From Intestinibacillus massiliensis (lineage in GTDB: Bacteria; Bacillota; Clostridia; Oscillospirales; Butyricicoccaceae): DNA of 64,000 bases. The notes beneath the pieces were generated by a model. The model had not been told where the DNA came from. It searched no databases and was given only the letters and a program-made list of their open reading frames with translations. The translations under genes were made by a program, and so were the position numbers. The stretch covers positions 1 to 64,000 of the forward strand of contig JAJUJC010000006.1 in the NCBI GenBank assembly GCA_029267335.1, given 5' to 3'. Position 1 is the first letter of the stretch. Each line of letters starts with the position of its first letter. Positions 36,083-43,800 of this stretch are shown in pieces.

Positions 36083-36595
36083 TCAGTGGTCCTGCTTGGA
36101 ATCCAGCAGAGTTTTGAGCACCGCAAGACGATCGTCGATCTGTTTTCCGCCGCAGTCGCATTGAGTGACATTGCGATCGACGCCACAACGCGGACACAGT
36201 CCCCTACAGTCTTCTTTACAGAGATACACCATGTCGATGTTGAGCAGGAGCTCGGGGAGCAGAACCTCTTCGGGGTCGATTTTGTCGCCCTGAAACAGGA
36301 AAATGTCGTCCTCTTCCTCGGTCTCTCCGTTATCCGGCAGGAGAACCATGTCCACCTGAACCGAGAGCGGAATGACAAGAGGTTTCAAACAGCGTGCACA
36401 GCGCGTGGAATACTCGGCTTCCACTTGTCCGGTTAGGCGGAGCACGTCGGTGTGACTCGTAATCTCACCGGTGTACCGCACGGGCGAATGGAAAGGGTGT
36501 TCCCCATTAAAAAGTTCCGCCGACAGATCCATAGACCCTTCAAACGGAATCCGTTCGGTTTTCGCGCTGATCAGTTTTTTCAAATCGATCTTCAT
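36083..36595 (-). CDS. yceD: YceD / DUF177 family protein
   Basis: 170-aa DUF177 protein that pairs with rpmF in most bacteria and is linked to 23S rRNA and L32 accumulation. CRGLCPRCGVDRN near 128 and CDCGG near 148 form a cysteine cluster likely to bind zinc, and DDRLAVLKTLLD is the conserved C-terminus. It has a promoter 26 bp upstream. Confidence 0.92.
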   Translation of the reverse strand: MKIDLKKLISAKTERIPFEGSMDLSAELFNGEHPFHSPVRYTGEITSHTDVLRLTGQVEAEYSTRCARCLKPLVIPLSVQVDMVLLPDNGETEEEDDIFLFQGDKIDPEEVLLPELLLNIDMVYLCKEDCRGLCPRCGVDRNVTQCDCGGKQIDDRLAVLKTLLDSKQDH

Positions 36596-36620
36596 AGTGA
36601 CCTCACATGGTACATCTGAT

Positions 36621-36650
36621 AGTATACTATAAGCTTTTGGTGCTTGTCAA
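36621..36650 (-). promoter_or_regulatory. Promoter of yceD-rpmF
   Basis: Minus strand TTGACA, 18 bp, TATACT. Confidence 0.65.
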
Positions 36651-36697
36651 CCAATTTCTTAGGAAAAACGCGTATTTTCTTTTTCCTTTTCATGCGG

Positions 36698-36733
36698 TAT
36701 ACTAGGTGTATCGTAAAATACGATTCTAGTATA
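36698..36733 (+). repeat. Long palindrome ahead of the Rlu gene
   Basis: TATACTAG at 36698 and CTAGTATA at 36726 enclose ATCGTA/TACGAT. The outer left half holds the only -10-like TATACT for the gene, so it could be an operator or a leader hairpin. Confidence 0.5.
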
Positions 36734-36759
36734 CACGGATTAAGCGGAGGATGCAAGCC

Positions 36760-37728
36760 TTGAAAGAATTCCAGATCGCAAAGAACGACAGCGGGCAGCG
36801 GCTCAACAAGTTTCTCGAAAAAGCAGTGCCCCGTCTGTCCGGCGGCATGATGCACAAATATTGCCGGCTCAAGCGCATCAAGGTCAACGGCGCGCGCACC
36901 GAGCCCGCCTATCGGCTGGCGGAGGGCGACCTGCTGCAGCTTTACATCAACGACGAATATTTCGAGGTCGTGCGCGAGGAGGAAGCCTACCGACGCATCG
37001 AGCAGCCGCGCCTGACCATCCTCTTTGAGGACGAAAATATCCTGCTCGTGGACAAGGCACCCGGCATGGTCGTGCACGCGGACGACCGCGGCAGCGTGGA
37101 CACGCTCATTGCAAATATTCAGGCGCACCTGTACCGCAGCGGACAATGGGACCCCACGCGCGAAAACTCGTTCGCACCCGCGCTGTGCAACCGCATCGAC
37201 CGCAACACGGGCGGCATCGTCATCGCGGCAAAGACCGCGGAGGCGCTGCGCATTCTGAACGAAAAGATCAAGGCGCGCGAGCTGACTAAAAAATATCTGT
37301 GCATCGTGCACGGTCGTCCCGAGCCGGCTTCGGGGCGCATCGACAACTTCTTGCGCAAGGATGAAAAACTCGGCCGCATGACCGTGCACGCGACGCGCGT
37401 GCTCGGTGCAAAGACCGCTTCGACCATTTATCGCACGCTTGCCTCGCGCAGCACGCTGTCGCTCGTCGAGTGTGAACTGATCACGGGCCGCACCCACCAG
37501 ATCCGCGCGCATATGGCGTCCATCGGCAACCCGCTGCTCGGGGACGGCAAATACGGCACGAACGAGCTGAACCGCCGCTACAATGAGCACGCGCAGATGC
37601 TCTATTCCTACAAGCTGCGCTTCGATTTCACGAGCGGCGCTGGCGCGCTGTCCTATCTCGATGGCTGCGAATTCACCGTGCGTGAAATTCCGTTTGTCAA
37701 GAAATACTTCCCCAAGCACCAGTTTTAA
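36760..37728 (+). CDS. RluC/RluD-type pseudouridine synthase
   Basis: 322 aa. N-terminal S4 RNA-binding domain (about 10-60, GQRLNKFLEKAVPRLS) and PUS domain. The catalytic Asp is in NRIDRNTGGIV near 145; GRTHQIRAHMASIGNPLLGD near 240-259 is the other conserved block. It isomerises uridines in 23S rRNA; the site is not known. The TTG at 36760 is preferred because GGAGG ends 9 bases before it; the ATG at 36751 abuts that site. The gene is convergent with the AIM24 gene. Confidence 0.88.
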   Translation: MKEFQIAKNDSGQRLNKFLEKAVPRLSGGMMHKYCRLKRIKVNGARTEPAYRLAEGDLLQLYINDEYFEVVREEEAYRRIEQPRLTILFEDENILLVDKAPGMVVHADDRGSVDTLIANIQAHLYRSGQWDPTRENSFAPALCNRIDRNTGGIVIAAKTAEALRILNEKIKARELTKKYLCIVHGRPEPASGRIDNFLRKDEKLGRMTVHATRVLGAKTASTIYRTLASRSTLSLVECELITGRTHQIRAHMASIGNPLLGDGKYGTNELNRRYNEHAQMLYSYKLRFDFTSGAGALSYLDGCEFTVREIPFVKKYFPKHQF

Positions 37729-37731
37729 ACA

Positions 37732-37768
37732 AAAAAATCCGCCATGTGCATAACATGGCGGATTTTTT
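37732..37768. terminator. Bidirectional terminator
   Basis: AAAATCCGCCATGT/ACATGGCGGATTTT stem with A and T runs on both sides, between the convergent Rlu and AIM24 genes. Confidence 0.85.
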
Positions 37769-37771
37769 TGT

Positions 37772-38452
37772 TTACTTGGCAGAGGGGAAGAACGGGCGCA
37801 GCGTACCCGCCACCGCGCTGATCGGCATGGTCTGCAAAATGACCTTGCCCGGACCGGTCACGACCGTGTTGAACAGCCCTTCGCCGCCAAACAGCACATT
37901 TTTAACACCCGGAACGGTGACGATCTCCATTGTGCAGCTATCCTCCATTGCGGCGAGATAGCCCGTATCGACCACGATTGACTGTCCTGCGCCGAGGGTG
38001 TATTCCATCGCACTGCCGTCGATCTCGACGAACGCCGTGCCCTGACCGGACAGACGCTGCAAAATGAAGCCCTCGCCGCCGAAGAAGCCCGCACCCAGCT
38101 TTTTCTGGAAGTGCACGGATAGTTCGACGCCGGTCTCCGATGCGAGAAACGCGGATTTCTGCACGATCATGCTGTGTCCGGGCGTGATATTGAACGCGCG
38201 GATCGAGCCGGGAAAGCTTGACGCGAACGCGATCATACCCGGGCCGCCCTCCGCGGTATAGCGGTTTTGAAACATGGATTCGCCCGCAAACATACGCCCG
38301 AACGCTTTACCGAGACCGCCGTTCGTATTGGTCTCCATCTTCATGTTCGGTGACATCCAGCTCATAGAGCCGCGCTCGGTGATCATTGCTTCGCCGCTTT
38401 CAAGATCGCAGATCACGACCGGCAGCGTATCGCCCTCGATTTTGTAACGCAC
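37772..38452 (-). CDS. AIM24 / TIGR00266 family protein
   Basis: 226 aa. Glycine-rich beta-helix-like pattern: ITERGSMSWMSPNMKMET near 25, GPGMIAFASSFPGSIR near 72, GEGFILQRLSGQGTAFVE near 128, and the end LFGGEGLFNTVVTGPG. Members occur in bacteria and in yeast mitochondria (AIM24) and have no assigned reaction. It is cytosolic and has no signal peptide. It starts 23 bp after the deacetylase gene ends. Confidence 0.75.
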   Translation of the reverse strand: MRYKIEGDTLPVVICDLESGEAMITERGSMSWMSPNMKMETNTNGGLGKAFGRMFAGESMFQNRYTAEGGPGMIAFASSFPGSIRAFNITPGHSMIVQKSAFLASETGVELSVHFQKKLGAGFFGGEGFILQRLSGQGTAFVEIDGSAMEYTLGAGQSIVVDTGYLAAMEDSCTMEIVTVPGVKNVLFGGEGLFNTVVTGPGKVILQTMPISAVAGTLRPFFPSAK

Positions 38453-38475
38453 TATGCTGTCCTCCTAAAATGTTG

Positions 38476-40044
38476 TTAATTAAAACTGGTGTAGACCTTC
38501 CCCGGTTCGAGCGTCACGCCCTTGACCTGTGCAAGCTCCTGCACTGTGACAAAGGCATAGCCCTGCTGCTGCAACTCGTCGATGGCAGCGAGCACGCCGT
38601 CGATCGTCGGCTGATGCAGGTCGTGCATGAGCACGATGTCGCCGTCCTTCGCCTGATTGACGATGACGTTCTTGATGCGGTTTGCGTCGCGATACTTCCA
38701 GTCGAGCGTGTCGAGGCTCCAGTTGATGCAGGGCAGACCGGCTTTCTTCATCTGCTCGAGCACCATATCGTTATAGGCGCCGCCGACCGGACGACCCACA
38801 GTCGCAACCTCGCCGCAGTAGGACTTGATCATCTCGTTATTGCTCGTGAACTGCTCGAGCACCTTATCCGCGCTGTATTTGGTGAGCACGCCCGGATGAT
38901 CCATCGTGTGGTTGCCGAGTTCGTGTCCCTCCGCGAGATAGCGCGCCATATGTGTGTGAAAATCCTTGATGCGGTAGCCGCACATGAAGAAGGTCGCGTG
39001 CGCGCCGCGCTCCTTCAGACCGTTGAGCAGCTGCACGGTGCGTCCGGTTTTGCCGCCGGTCGGGCCGTCGTCGAAGGTCAGCGCGATATACCCCTTGGCA
39101 TCCGGAATGTCCGGCTTCTTGTCGGGCAGCCCTGTGCCAAGAGCGGCAAGATAACTCATCTGTGCCGCAAAACCGTCGACCTTGACCGCAGTGAGCGCGA
39201 CGACGCCCTGCGCGGGTGTACACGCGTGCAAGCCGAATGCCGCCGCCATCGTGGGTGCGGAGGCGTAAACTACGCCGTTTTCATCGGTGTACAGCGTGTA
39301 ATTCTCCGCCGATTGGCTGCCCACCTTGCCGTTTGTCAGCGTGGTCTGTTTGCCGTCCGGCAGCGTGACCGTCACCGTATCACCGGATGCCGCCGCACTG
39401 CCGCCGAGCACCTTCGCCGTGCTCTCCACCGGCAGATAGACCGTGCCCGACTGCTCGATCACTCCCTGAAACTTCTTGTCATCCGCGCTCTTCAGCTCGA
39501 CACGGCTCGCGTTGACGACCGCCGTACCCGAGCCGACACGCGAGACAAAGCCCTTTGCGAGCATCTGCGTATGTGACGGGCCGAGCAGCTCGAGCGCCGC
39601 AGAAATCTGCTTATCATCCGGCTCGCTGCTTTTCTTGCGGTGGTCGAGGAACACAAGTCCGCCCTGCGCATCCTCTATGTAATAAGCGTTCCAGCCGTAC
39701 GCCTCGGTCACGGTGCGCAGCGGCACATACTGTGCGCCGCTGCGCTCGACCGCTGCCGCGGCAACGGTCGGCTGCTCCTGCGGTTTCTTTTCCGCCGCCT
39801 GCATCTGTGCGACGATCCAATCCATCGGCAGCATGGTACTGCCGTCCTGATTATACGGTGCGAGCGCCGCGCCGCCCTGCGTCGCGATCGGCTGCAATTC
39901 TCCCGCGTGGATCGCCTGCGGGTTGTCGATTTGCAGCACGATGTCGTCCTTGCCCGCGTTTGCGCTGACCCGGCCGAGCAGCGGCGGAACGATGAGCAAT
40001 GCCGCGGCAATGACTGCCACGAACGCTCCCAATCTGAATTTCAT
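38476..40044 (-). CDS. Exported polysaccharide deacetylase with copper-amine-oxidase-like repeats
   Basis: 522 aa. A basic start and a hydrophobic stretch (about 5-25) form a signal peptide or membrane anchor. Two copper-amine-oxidase N-terminal-like modules follow (about 70-140 and 185-250), each with YVPLR/YLPVES motifs. The C-terminal NodB domain (about 320-510) has TFDDGP, GNHTMDHPG (His-x3-His), GRPVGGAYND and VLMHDLHQPT. It should remove acetyl groups from peptidoglycan or cell-wall sugars outside the membrane. The start follows GGAGGCATACC, with an extended -10 TGTTATACT upstream. Confidence 0.88.
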   Translation of the reverse strand: MKFRLGAFVAVIAAALLIVPPLLGRVSANAGKDDIVLQIDNPQAIHAGELQPIATQGGAALAPYNQDGSTMLPMDWIVAQMQAAEKKPQEQPTVAAAAVERSGAQYVPLRTVTEAYGWNAYYIEDAQGGLVFLDHRKKSSEPDDKQISAALELLGPSHTQMLAKGFVSRVGSGTAVVNASRVELKSADDKKFQGVIEQSGTVYLPVESTAKVLGGSAAASGDTVTVTLPDGKQTTLTNGKVGSQSAENYTLYTDENGVVYASAPTMAAAFGLHACTPAQGVVALTAVKVDGFAAQMSYLAALGTGLPDKKPDIPDAKGYIALTFDDGPTGGKTGRTVQLLNGLKERGAHATFFMCGYRIKDFHTHMARYLAEGHELGNHTMDHPGVLTKYSADKVLEQFTSNNEMIKSYCGEVATVGRPVGGAYNDMVLEQMKKAGLPCINWSLDTLDWKYRDANRIKNVIVNQAKDGDIVLMHDLHQPTIDGVLAAIDELQQQGYAFVTVQELAQVKGVTLEPGKVYTSFN

Positions 40045-40171
40045 GGTATGGTATGCCTCCTCAAAAATCCCTGCGGGGTATCAATATCCCTATGGGTTTC
40101 AGTATAACATACATTGGACGTATTAGGACCCATTTTTGCCGTATTGTAAGAAAACTTTCATAAAGTGACGA

Positions 40172-40200
40172 AAAAGCGCCCGCCAATCGGACGCTTTTTG
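40172..40200 (-). terminator. Terminator of the zinc-ribbon gene
   Basis: AGCGTCCG/CGGGCGCT stem, five-base loop and TTTTT on the minus strand. Confidence 0.65.
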
Positions 40201-40241
40201 CTTCTTTTCTTGTGCGATTTCTCGTTTTTCGGATTTTGCTT

Positions 40242-40433
40242 TTATTCCTCGTCCTCAAAATCAGGATCGTAGTCCCCGAACAGCTTCGTGGGCGCACAAT
40301 CCTCGTCCGGACGCGGTACCTCTTGCCCGAATACATTGTACCAGCGTCCGCACTCTTCGCACTGCCACGCGAGTGTCGATTCTTCATCGCTCGCGTAAAT
40401 TTCATTGCCACATTCGCATGTCAGAATCAGCAT
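40242..40433 (-). CDS. Small zinc-ribbon protein
   Basis: 63 aa. CECG near residue 6 and CEEC near 25 (LTCECGNEIYA and WQCEECGRWYN) form a four-Cys zinc ribbon; the tail is acidic and lacks a known domain (DYDPDFEDEE). No partner is apparent and I recognise no family. It has its own terminator; the 218-bp plus-strand gap beyond holds no gene I can see. Confidence 0.6.
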   Translation of the reverse strand: MLILTCECGNEIYASDEESTLAWQCEECGRWYNVFGQEVPRPDEDCAPTKLFGDYDPDFEDEE

Positions 40434-40651
40434 ACTTTTTCACCGCTTTCGTATTTGCTACTGGTAGTGTAGCGTGTCTGTGTCCAAAAGTCAATGCGGT
40501 GCACACGTTTGTGTTGGATACCGGACAGTTTTTTGGTGTTTCCTCATGAAACCAACTCTTTTGGGGAAATTCTCGCGTCCCTGCGGCATAGTATGGAGCA
40601 TTTGAAGGAACTTTTTTTCTTCAAAATACACACCGCACGAAAGGCGCGTTG

Positions 40652-41935
40652 ATGATGATACTACCCAATCTCCGCAGCTACGAAAAATATGCGGCCGTCC
40701 CGCCCGCGCCGGACAGTCTGCCGCTTTCCAATCCGCTTCTGCGGGTCGCAGCGCTCGTAGACCCCGACCTCGGCGCGGCGCTCGCCGGTGAATGCACCCT
40801 GTTACCACTTGATCGAGAGGACTGGGACGCGACGCTGACCGCGTTCCATCCGAATTTCCTCCTGACGCAGCCGCTCGATCCGCCGCCTGATTATACGCTG
40901 CTCGCGCAGTGCTGCCGCGCGCACGGCATCCCGACCGTATTCTGGGATACGACCGGCGGCGCGCGCTGTGATGCGGCATTTCTGTTTGATGTGATTTGCG
41001 CGGCACATGCGTCCAGTCTGCCGCTCTACGAAGAGGTCGACCGCGGCAAAAAAGCGATCTTCCTGCCGCACGGCATTTCGCTGCGCCGCAACGGACCGAT
41101 CAATACAACCCATTTTGCCCGCCGTGACCTGTCTCCCTCCCCTGCCGAGCTACGCTGTCTGCGGCACGACTGCACGCATAACACCTACACTGCGCGGCTG
41201 GACACCATGCTGCGTCTGCTCGGGTGTGAGGATGCGCTGCCGCCGCGACCGGGCGTGACCATTCTGACCGCGACCAACAAGCCCGACTCCATGGAGACCG
41301 TGTTTGCAAACTACGATCGCCAACGCTACACCCCGCGCCAAATGGTCGTGCTGCTCAACAACGACAGCATGGATCTCGATGCATGGCGCGCACGCGCGGC
41401 ACAGTCCGAGCATGTGACCGTGCTGCGCATCGACGAGCGGCTTCCGCTCGGGCACTGTCTCAACGAGGGGCTTGCAAACAGCGACGCCCCCTATGTCACC
41501 AAATTCGATGACGACAACTATTATGCCCCCGAATTTCTGACCGACCTGATGAACGCCTTCCCTTACGCGGGCGTTGAGATCGTCGGCAAGCTCAGCTATT
41601 TCTGCTATTTTGAGGGCAGCGGCACGCTCGCGCTGCTGTGTCCCGGCATGGAAAACCGGTATGTGCGCTTCGTTTCGGGCTCGGGGCTGGTCATCCGGCG
41701 CGCGGTCTTTGACAGCGTGCGCTTCGGCAATAAGCCGCAAGGTTCGGACTCGGTCTTTCTGCGCGACTGCGTGCGTGAGGGCGTGCGCATGTACTCCGCG
41801 GATCATTTCAATTATGTGTATGTGCGCCGCGCCTCCAAAGCGCGCCACACCTTTAAAATCAGCGATGAAGTGCTGCTGCGTAGTTGTCAGTTCGTCGCAC
41901 AGACGCCGGGTTTTCACGATCTCGTGACCGTGTGA
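40652..41935 (+). CDS. CgeB-like / family 2 glycosyltransferase
   Basis: 427 aa in two parts. Residues 1-170 look like the start of CgeB-type proteins; PTVFWDTTGG near 94 and a HGISLRRNG motif near 135 could be a degenerate GT-B half. Residues about 200-420 are a GT-A family 2 core: GVTILTATNKPDSMETV near 206, YTKFDDDNYYAPEFL near 290 (the DDD metal-binding triplet), and the acceptor-site GSGLVIRRAVF near 350. It transfers a sugar from a nucleotide sugar. The ATG at 40652 follows AAAGG. Its end overlaps the end of the convergent glycosyltransferase gene by 22 bp. Confidence 0.7.
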   Translation: MMILPNLRSYEKYAAVPPAPDSLPLSNPLLRVAALVDPDLGAALAGECTLLPLDREDWDATLTAFHPNFLLTQPLDPPPDYTLLAQCCRAHGIPTVFWDTTGGARCDAAFLFDVICAAHASSLPLYEEVDRGKKAIFLPHGISLRRNGPINTTHFARRDLSPSPAELRCLRHDCTHNTYTARLDTMLRLLGCEDALPPRPGVTILTATNKPDSMETVFANYDRQRYTPRQMVVLLNNDSMDLDAWRARAAQSEHVTVLRIDERLPLGHCLNEGLANSDAPYVTKFDDDNYYAPEFLTDLMNAFPYAGVEIVGKLSYFCYFEGSGTLALLCPGMENRYVRFVSGSGLVIRRAVFDSVRFGNKPQGSDSVFLRDCVREGVRMYSADHFNYVYVRRASKARHTFKISDEVLLRSCQFVAQTPGFHDLVTV

Positions 41936-42903
41936 CCCATGAGCGCACAGTAGCTGTCCCACAGCGGCGCAAGGCACGCCGCCCAGTCATATTGCGCACG
42001 GATGCGTGCCCCAAGGGCGGGCTGTGCATTGTACGCGAGCGCACGAGTGAGCGCAGCGCACAGATCCTCCGGCGCATACGGGTCGCAATAGGTCGCCTCG
42101 CGCGCAAAGTACTCCTCGGCGTCGCCCGCGCTCGTCGACAACACATTGCAGCCCGCCGCCGCGGCTTCCAGACTGGCGAGTCCCGGCGTTTCCGCAAAGC
42201 TCGGCAGGGCGTGCACGCGTGCCTGTGCGTAAAGCGTACGCAGCGCTTCGTCCCGCAGGCAGCCGGCATATTGCACATTCGGATAGGCAAGACACGCATC
42301 CAGATACGCCGCGTTTGTGACCGGCCCCGCGAGCGTCAGCGTGCAGCCGCACTGCGCACATGCCCGCGCGAGCGCAAGCTGATTTTTACGCGGGCATACG
42401 CGGGCGGCGCACAGCACATCGAGCGTGCGCGGTACGGGATCCGGCTGCGCGAACCGCGCCGCCTCGATGCCGCCCGGCACGATGACCTGCGTAATCTTCC
42501 CGCCCGCTTCGCGTGCAAGCAGCGCCCCCTCGCCCAGACCGGAAGGGTACACGCACGCGCAGCCCGTCAGGATTTCCTGCCGCAGCGCGCGGCTGTTCTC
42601 CCACAGCAGCAGCCGTTCGGCGCTGCCCATCCGCCGGTAGTAGTCGCGCAGATCCCAATAGATCGGCGTGAGCACGACCGGCACGCCGCACGATGCCGCG
42701 CGCCGAAAACACGCCAGTGTATGCGCGATCGGCATCAGCCCAAACAAATGCAGGGCATCGTACGCGGTCGGGTCGCGCGCCGCGCCCCCGAAGTCCACCT
42801 GTACCCCATGCTGTTCCAGATACGCGGCGGTGTGCACAATCTGTACGGTATCCCCCGCCGGATGCGCATGCAGATCGCCGCGCGTACCAAACAAAACCTT
42901 CAT
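41914..42903 (-). CDS. Family 4-type glycosyltransferase (GT-B)
   Basis: 329 aa. The C-terminal half has the GT-B pattern: LDVLCAARVCPRKNQLALA near 180, PNVQYAGCLRDEALRTLYAQA near 230, and ALPSFAETPGLASLEAAAAG near 255 (the E-x7-E motif). The N-terminal half is shorter than usual and carries GTRGDLHAHPAGDTVQIV. The start is the ATG at 42903 after GGAGG. It is divergent from the Cys-rich gene 59 bp away and overlaps the preceding gene tail to tail. Confidence 0.75.
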   Translation of the reverse strand: MKVLFGTRGDLHAHPAGDTVQIVHTAAYLEQHGVQVDFGGAARDPTAYDALHLFGLMPIAHTLACFRRAASCGVPVVLTPIYWDLRDYYRRMGSAERLLLWENSRALRQEILTGCACVYPSGLGEGALLAREAGGKITQVIVPGGIEAARFAQPDPVPRTLDVLCAARVCPRKNQLALARACAQCGCTLTLAGPVTNAAYLDACLAYPNVQYAGCLRDEALRTLYAQARVHALPSFAETPGLASLEAAAAGCNVLSTSAGDAEEYFAREATYCDPYAPEDLCAALTRALAYNAQPALGARIRAQYDWAACLAPLWDSYCALMGHTVTRS

Positions 42904-42962
42904 TCCGACCTCCGTGCCGCCTGGATGGCGTATTATAACCATACGAAACCGGAGATGATTTT

Positions 42963-43793
42963 ATGGCTCAGTTTCAAGCACGCGAGCCTTGCCGCCCCGA
43001 CCCTTGCCCATCGGCAGACTGCGGACGACAGGCGTGTCCCATTCTCGCGTTTCAAATTTATGACCAGTTCCGCCAGAAAACCTGCGATTCCTGCGGTCCG
43101 TGCAGTTCTGACGAGCCGTGCGAATGCGTGCTGCTCGATCACGCGGGCATGCCGGTCTACGGCGGCGTACTACTGCCCGGGCATGCGCTCTGCCTGCCCG
43201 ATGCGGTCGGTGAAGTCCGCGTCGTGCCCGACAGCTTCCATGTGCACACACTGGGCGCGATGGTCGCGCAGCCCTCTCCCATCGGGCAGGACTGCTGGCA
43301 GGTCGAGGTGCGCGTGGAATACGCGTGCCGTCTGCAGTTTTTCGACCGGCTCGGACGCCCGATGGAGCTGCGCTGCCTGTGCACGCCTCCGCAGTCCTAC
43401 TGCGTGCACCGCGACCTGCGCGTCAGCGTATGCTGCGTGACCTCCTACACGATGTACGGCGGACACGGCGAGGCACCCGCTGTCGCGACCGATCTCTTTC
43501 CTACGTCCCTCGGGGACGGCCGTCCCCATGCGCTCGTCGAGCTGAAAGCCTATGCCCTGGGCGCGTCCATCGTATGCATGGACGCGGACGACTGTCCCGA
43601 GGTATACGACGGCGCTTACGAGGAAACGCTGCGGCACGTCTATCTGACCGTTGGCGCGTATCTGCTGCTCTATGTCTACCGCGTCGTCAGCCTGCGCATT
43701 CCGTCCGCCGAGCTCTCCATTCCGCCCACCAGGCCGGAGGATCACCGCGACCCCTGCGCGGACTTTCTGTCCGCACCGCCGCACGGATCGTGA
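42963..43793 (+). CDS. Cysteine-rich protein of unknown family
   Basis: 276 aa with a cysteine-dense N-terminus: CRPDPCPSADCGRQACP, then CDSCGPCSSDEPCEC, together about ten Cys in 60 residues. A beta-rich region follows (about 75-190) with VRVEYACRLQFFDR and DLFPTSLGDGRPHALVEL, and a hydrophobic VYLTVGAYLLLYVYRVVSLRI lies near 225. The layout resembles an uncharacterised clostridial Cys-rich family I recall only from its pattern; a spore-surface role is a guess. No signal peptide. The AsnB-like gene starts 7 bp after it ends. Confidence 0.5.
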   Translation: MAQFQAREPCRPDPCPSADCGRQACPILAFQIYDQFRQKTCDSCGPCSSDEPCECVLLDHAGMPVYGGVLLPGHALCLPDAVGEVRVVPDSFHVHTLGAMVAQPSPIGQDCWQVEVRVEYACRLQFFDRLGRPMELRCLCTPPQSYCVHRDLRVSVCCVTSYTMYGGHGEAPAVATDLFPTSLGDGRPHALVELKAYALGASIVCMDADDCPEVYDGAYEETLRHVYLTVGAYLLLYVYRVVSLRIPSAELSIPPTRPEDHRDPCADFLSAPPHGS

Positions 43794-43800
43794 GGCGCGT

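Noticed and set aside
40561-40651. A sigma-E or sigma-K promoter before the glycosyltransferase gene (CATAGTAT)
   Set aside because: Only a partial -10 match and no -35 partner at the right distance.
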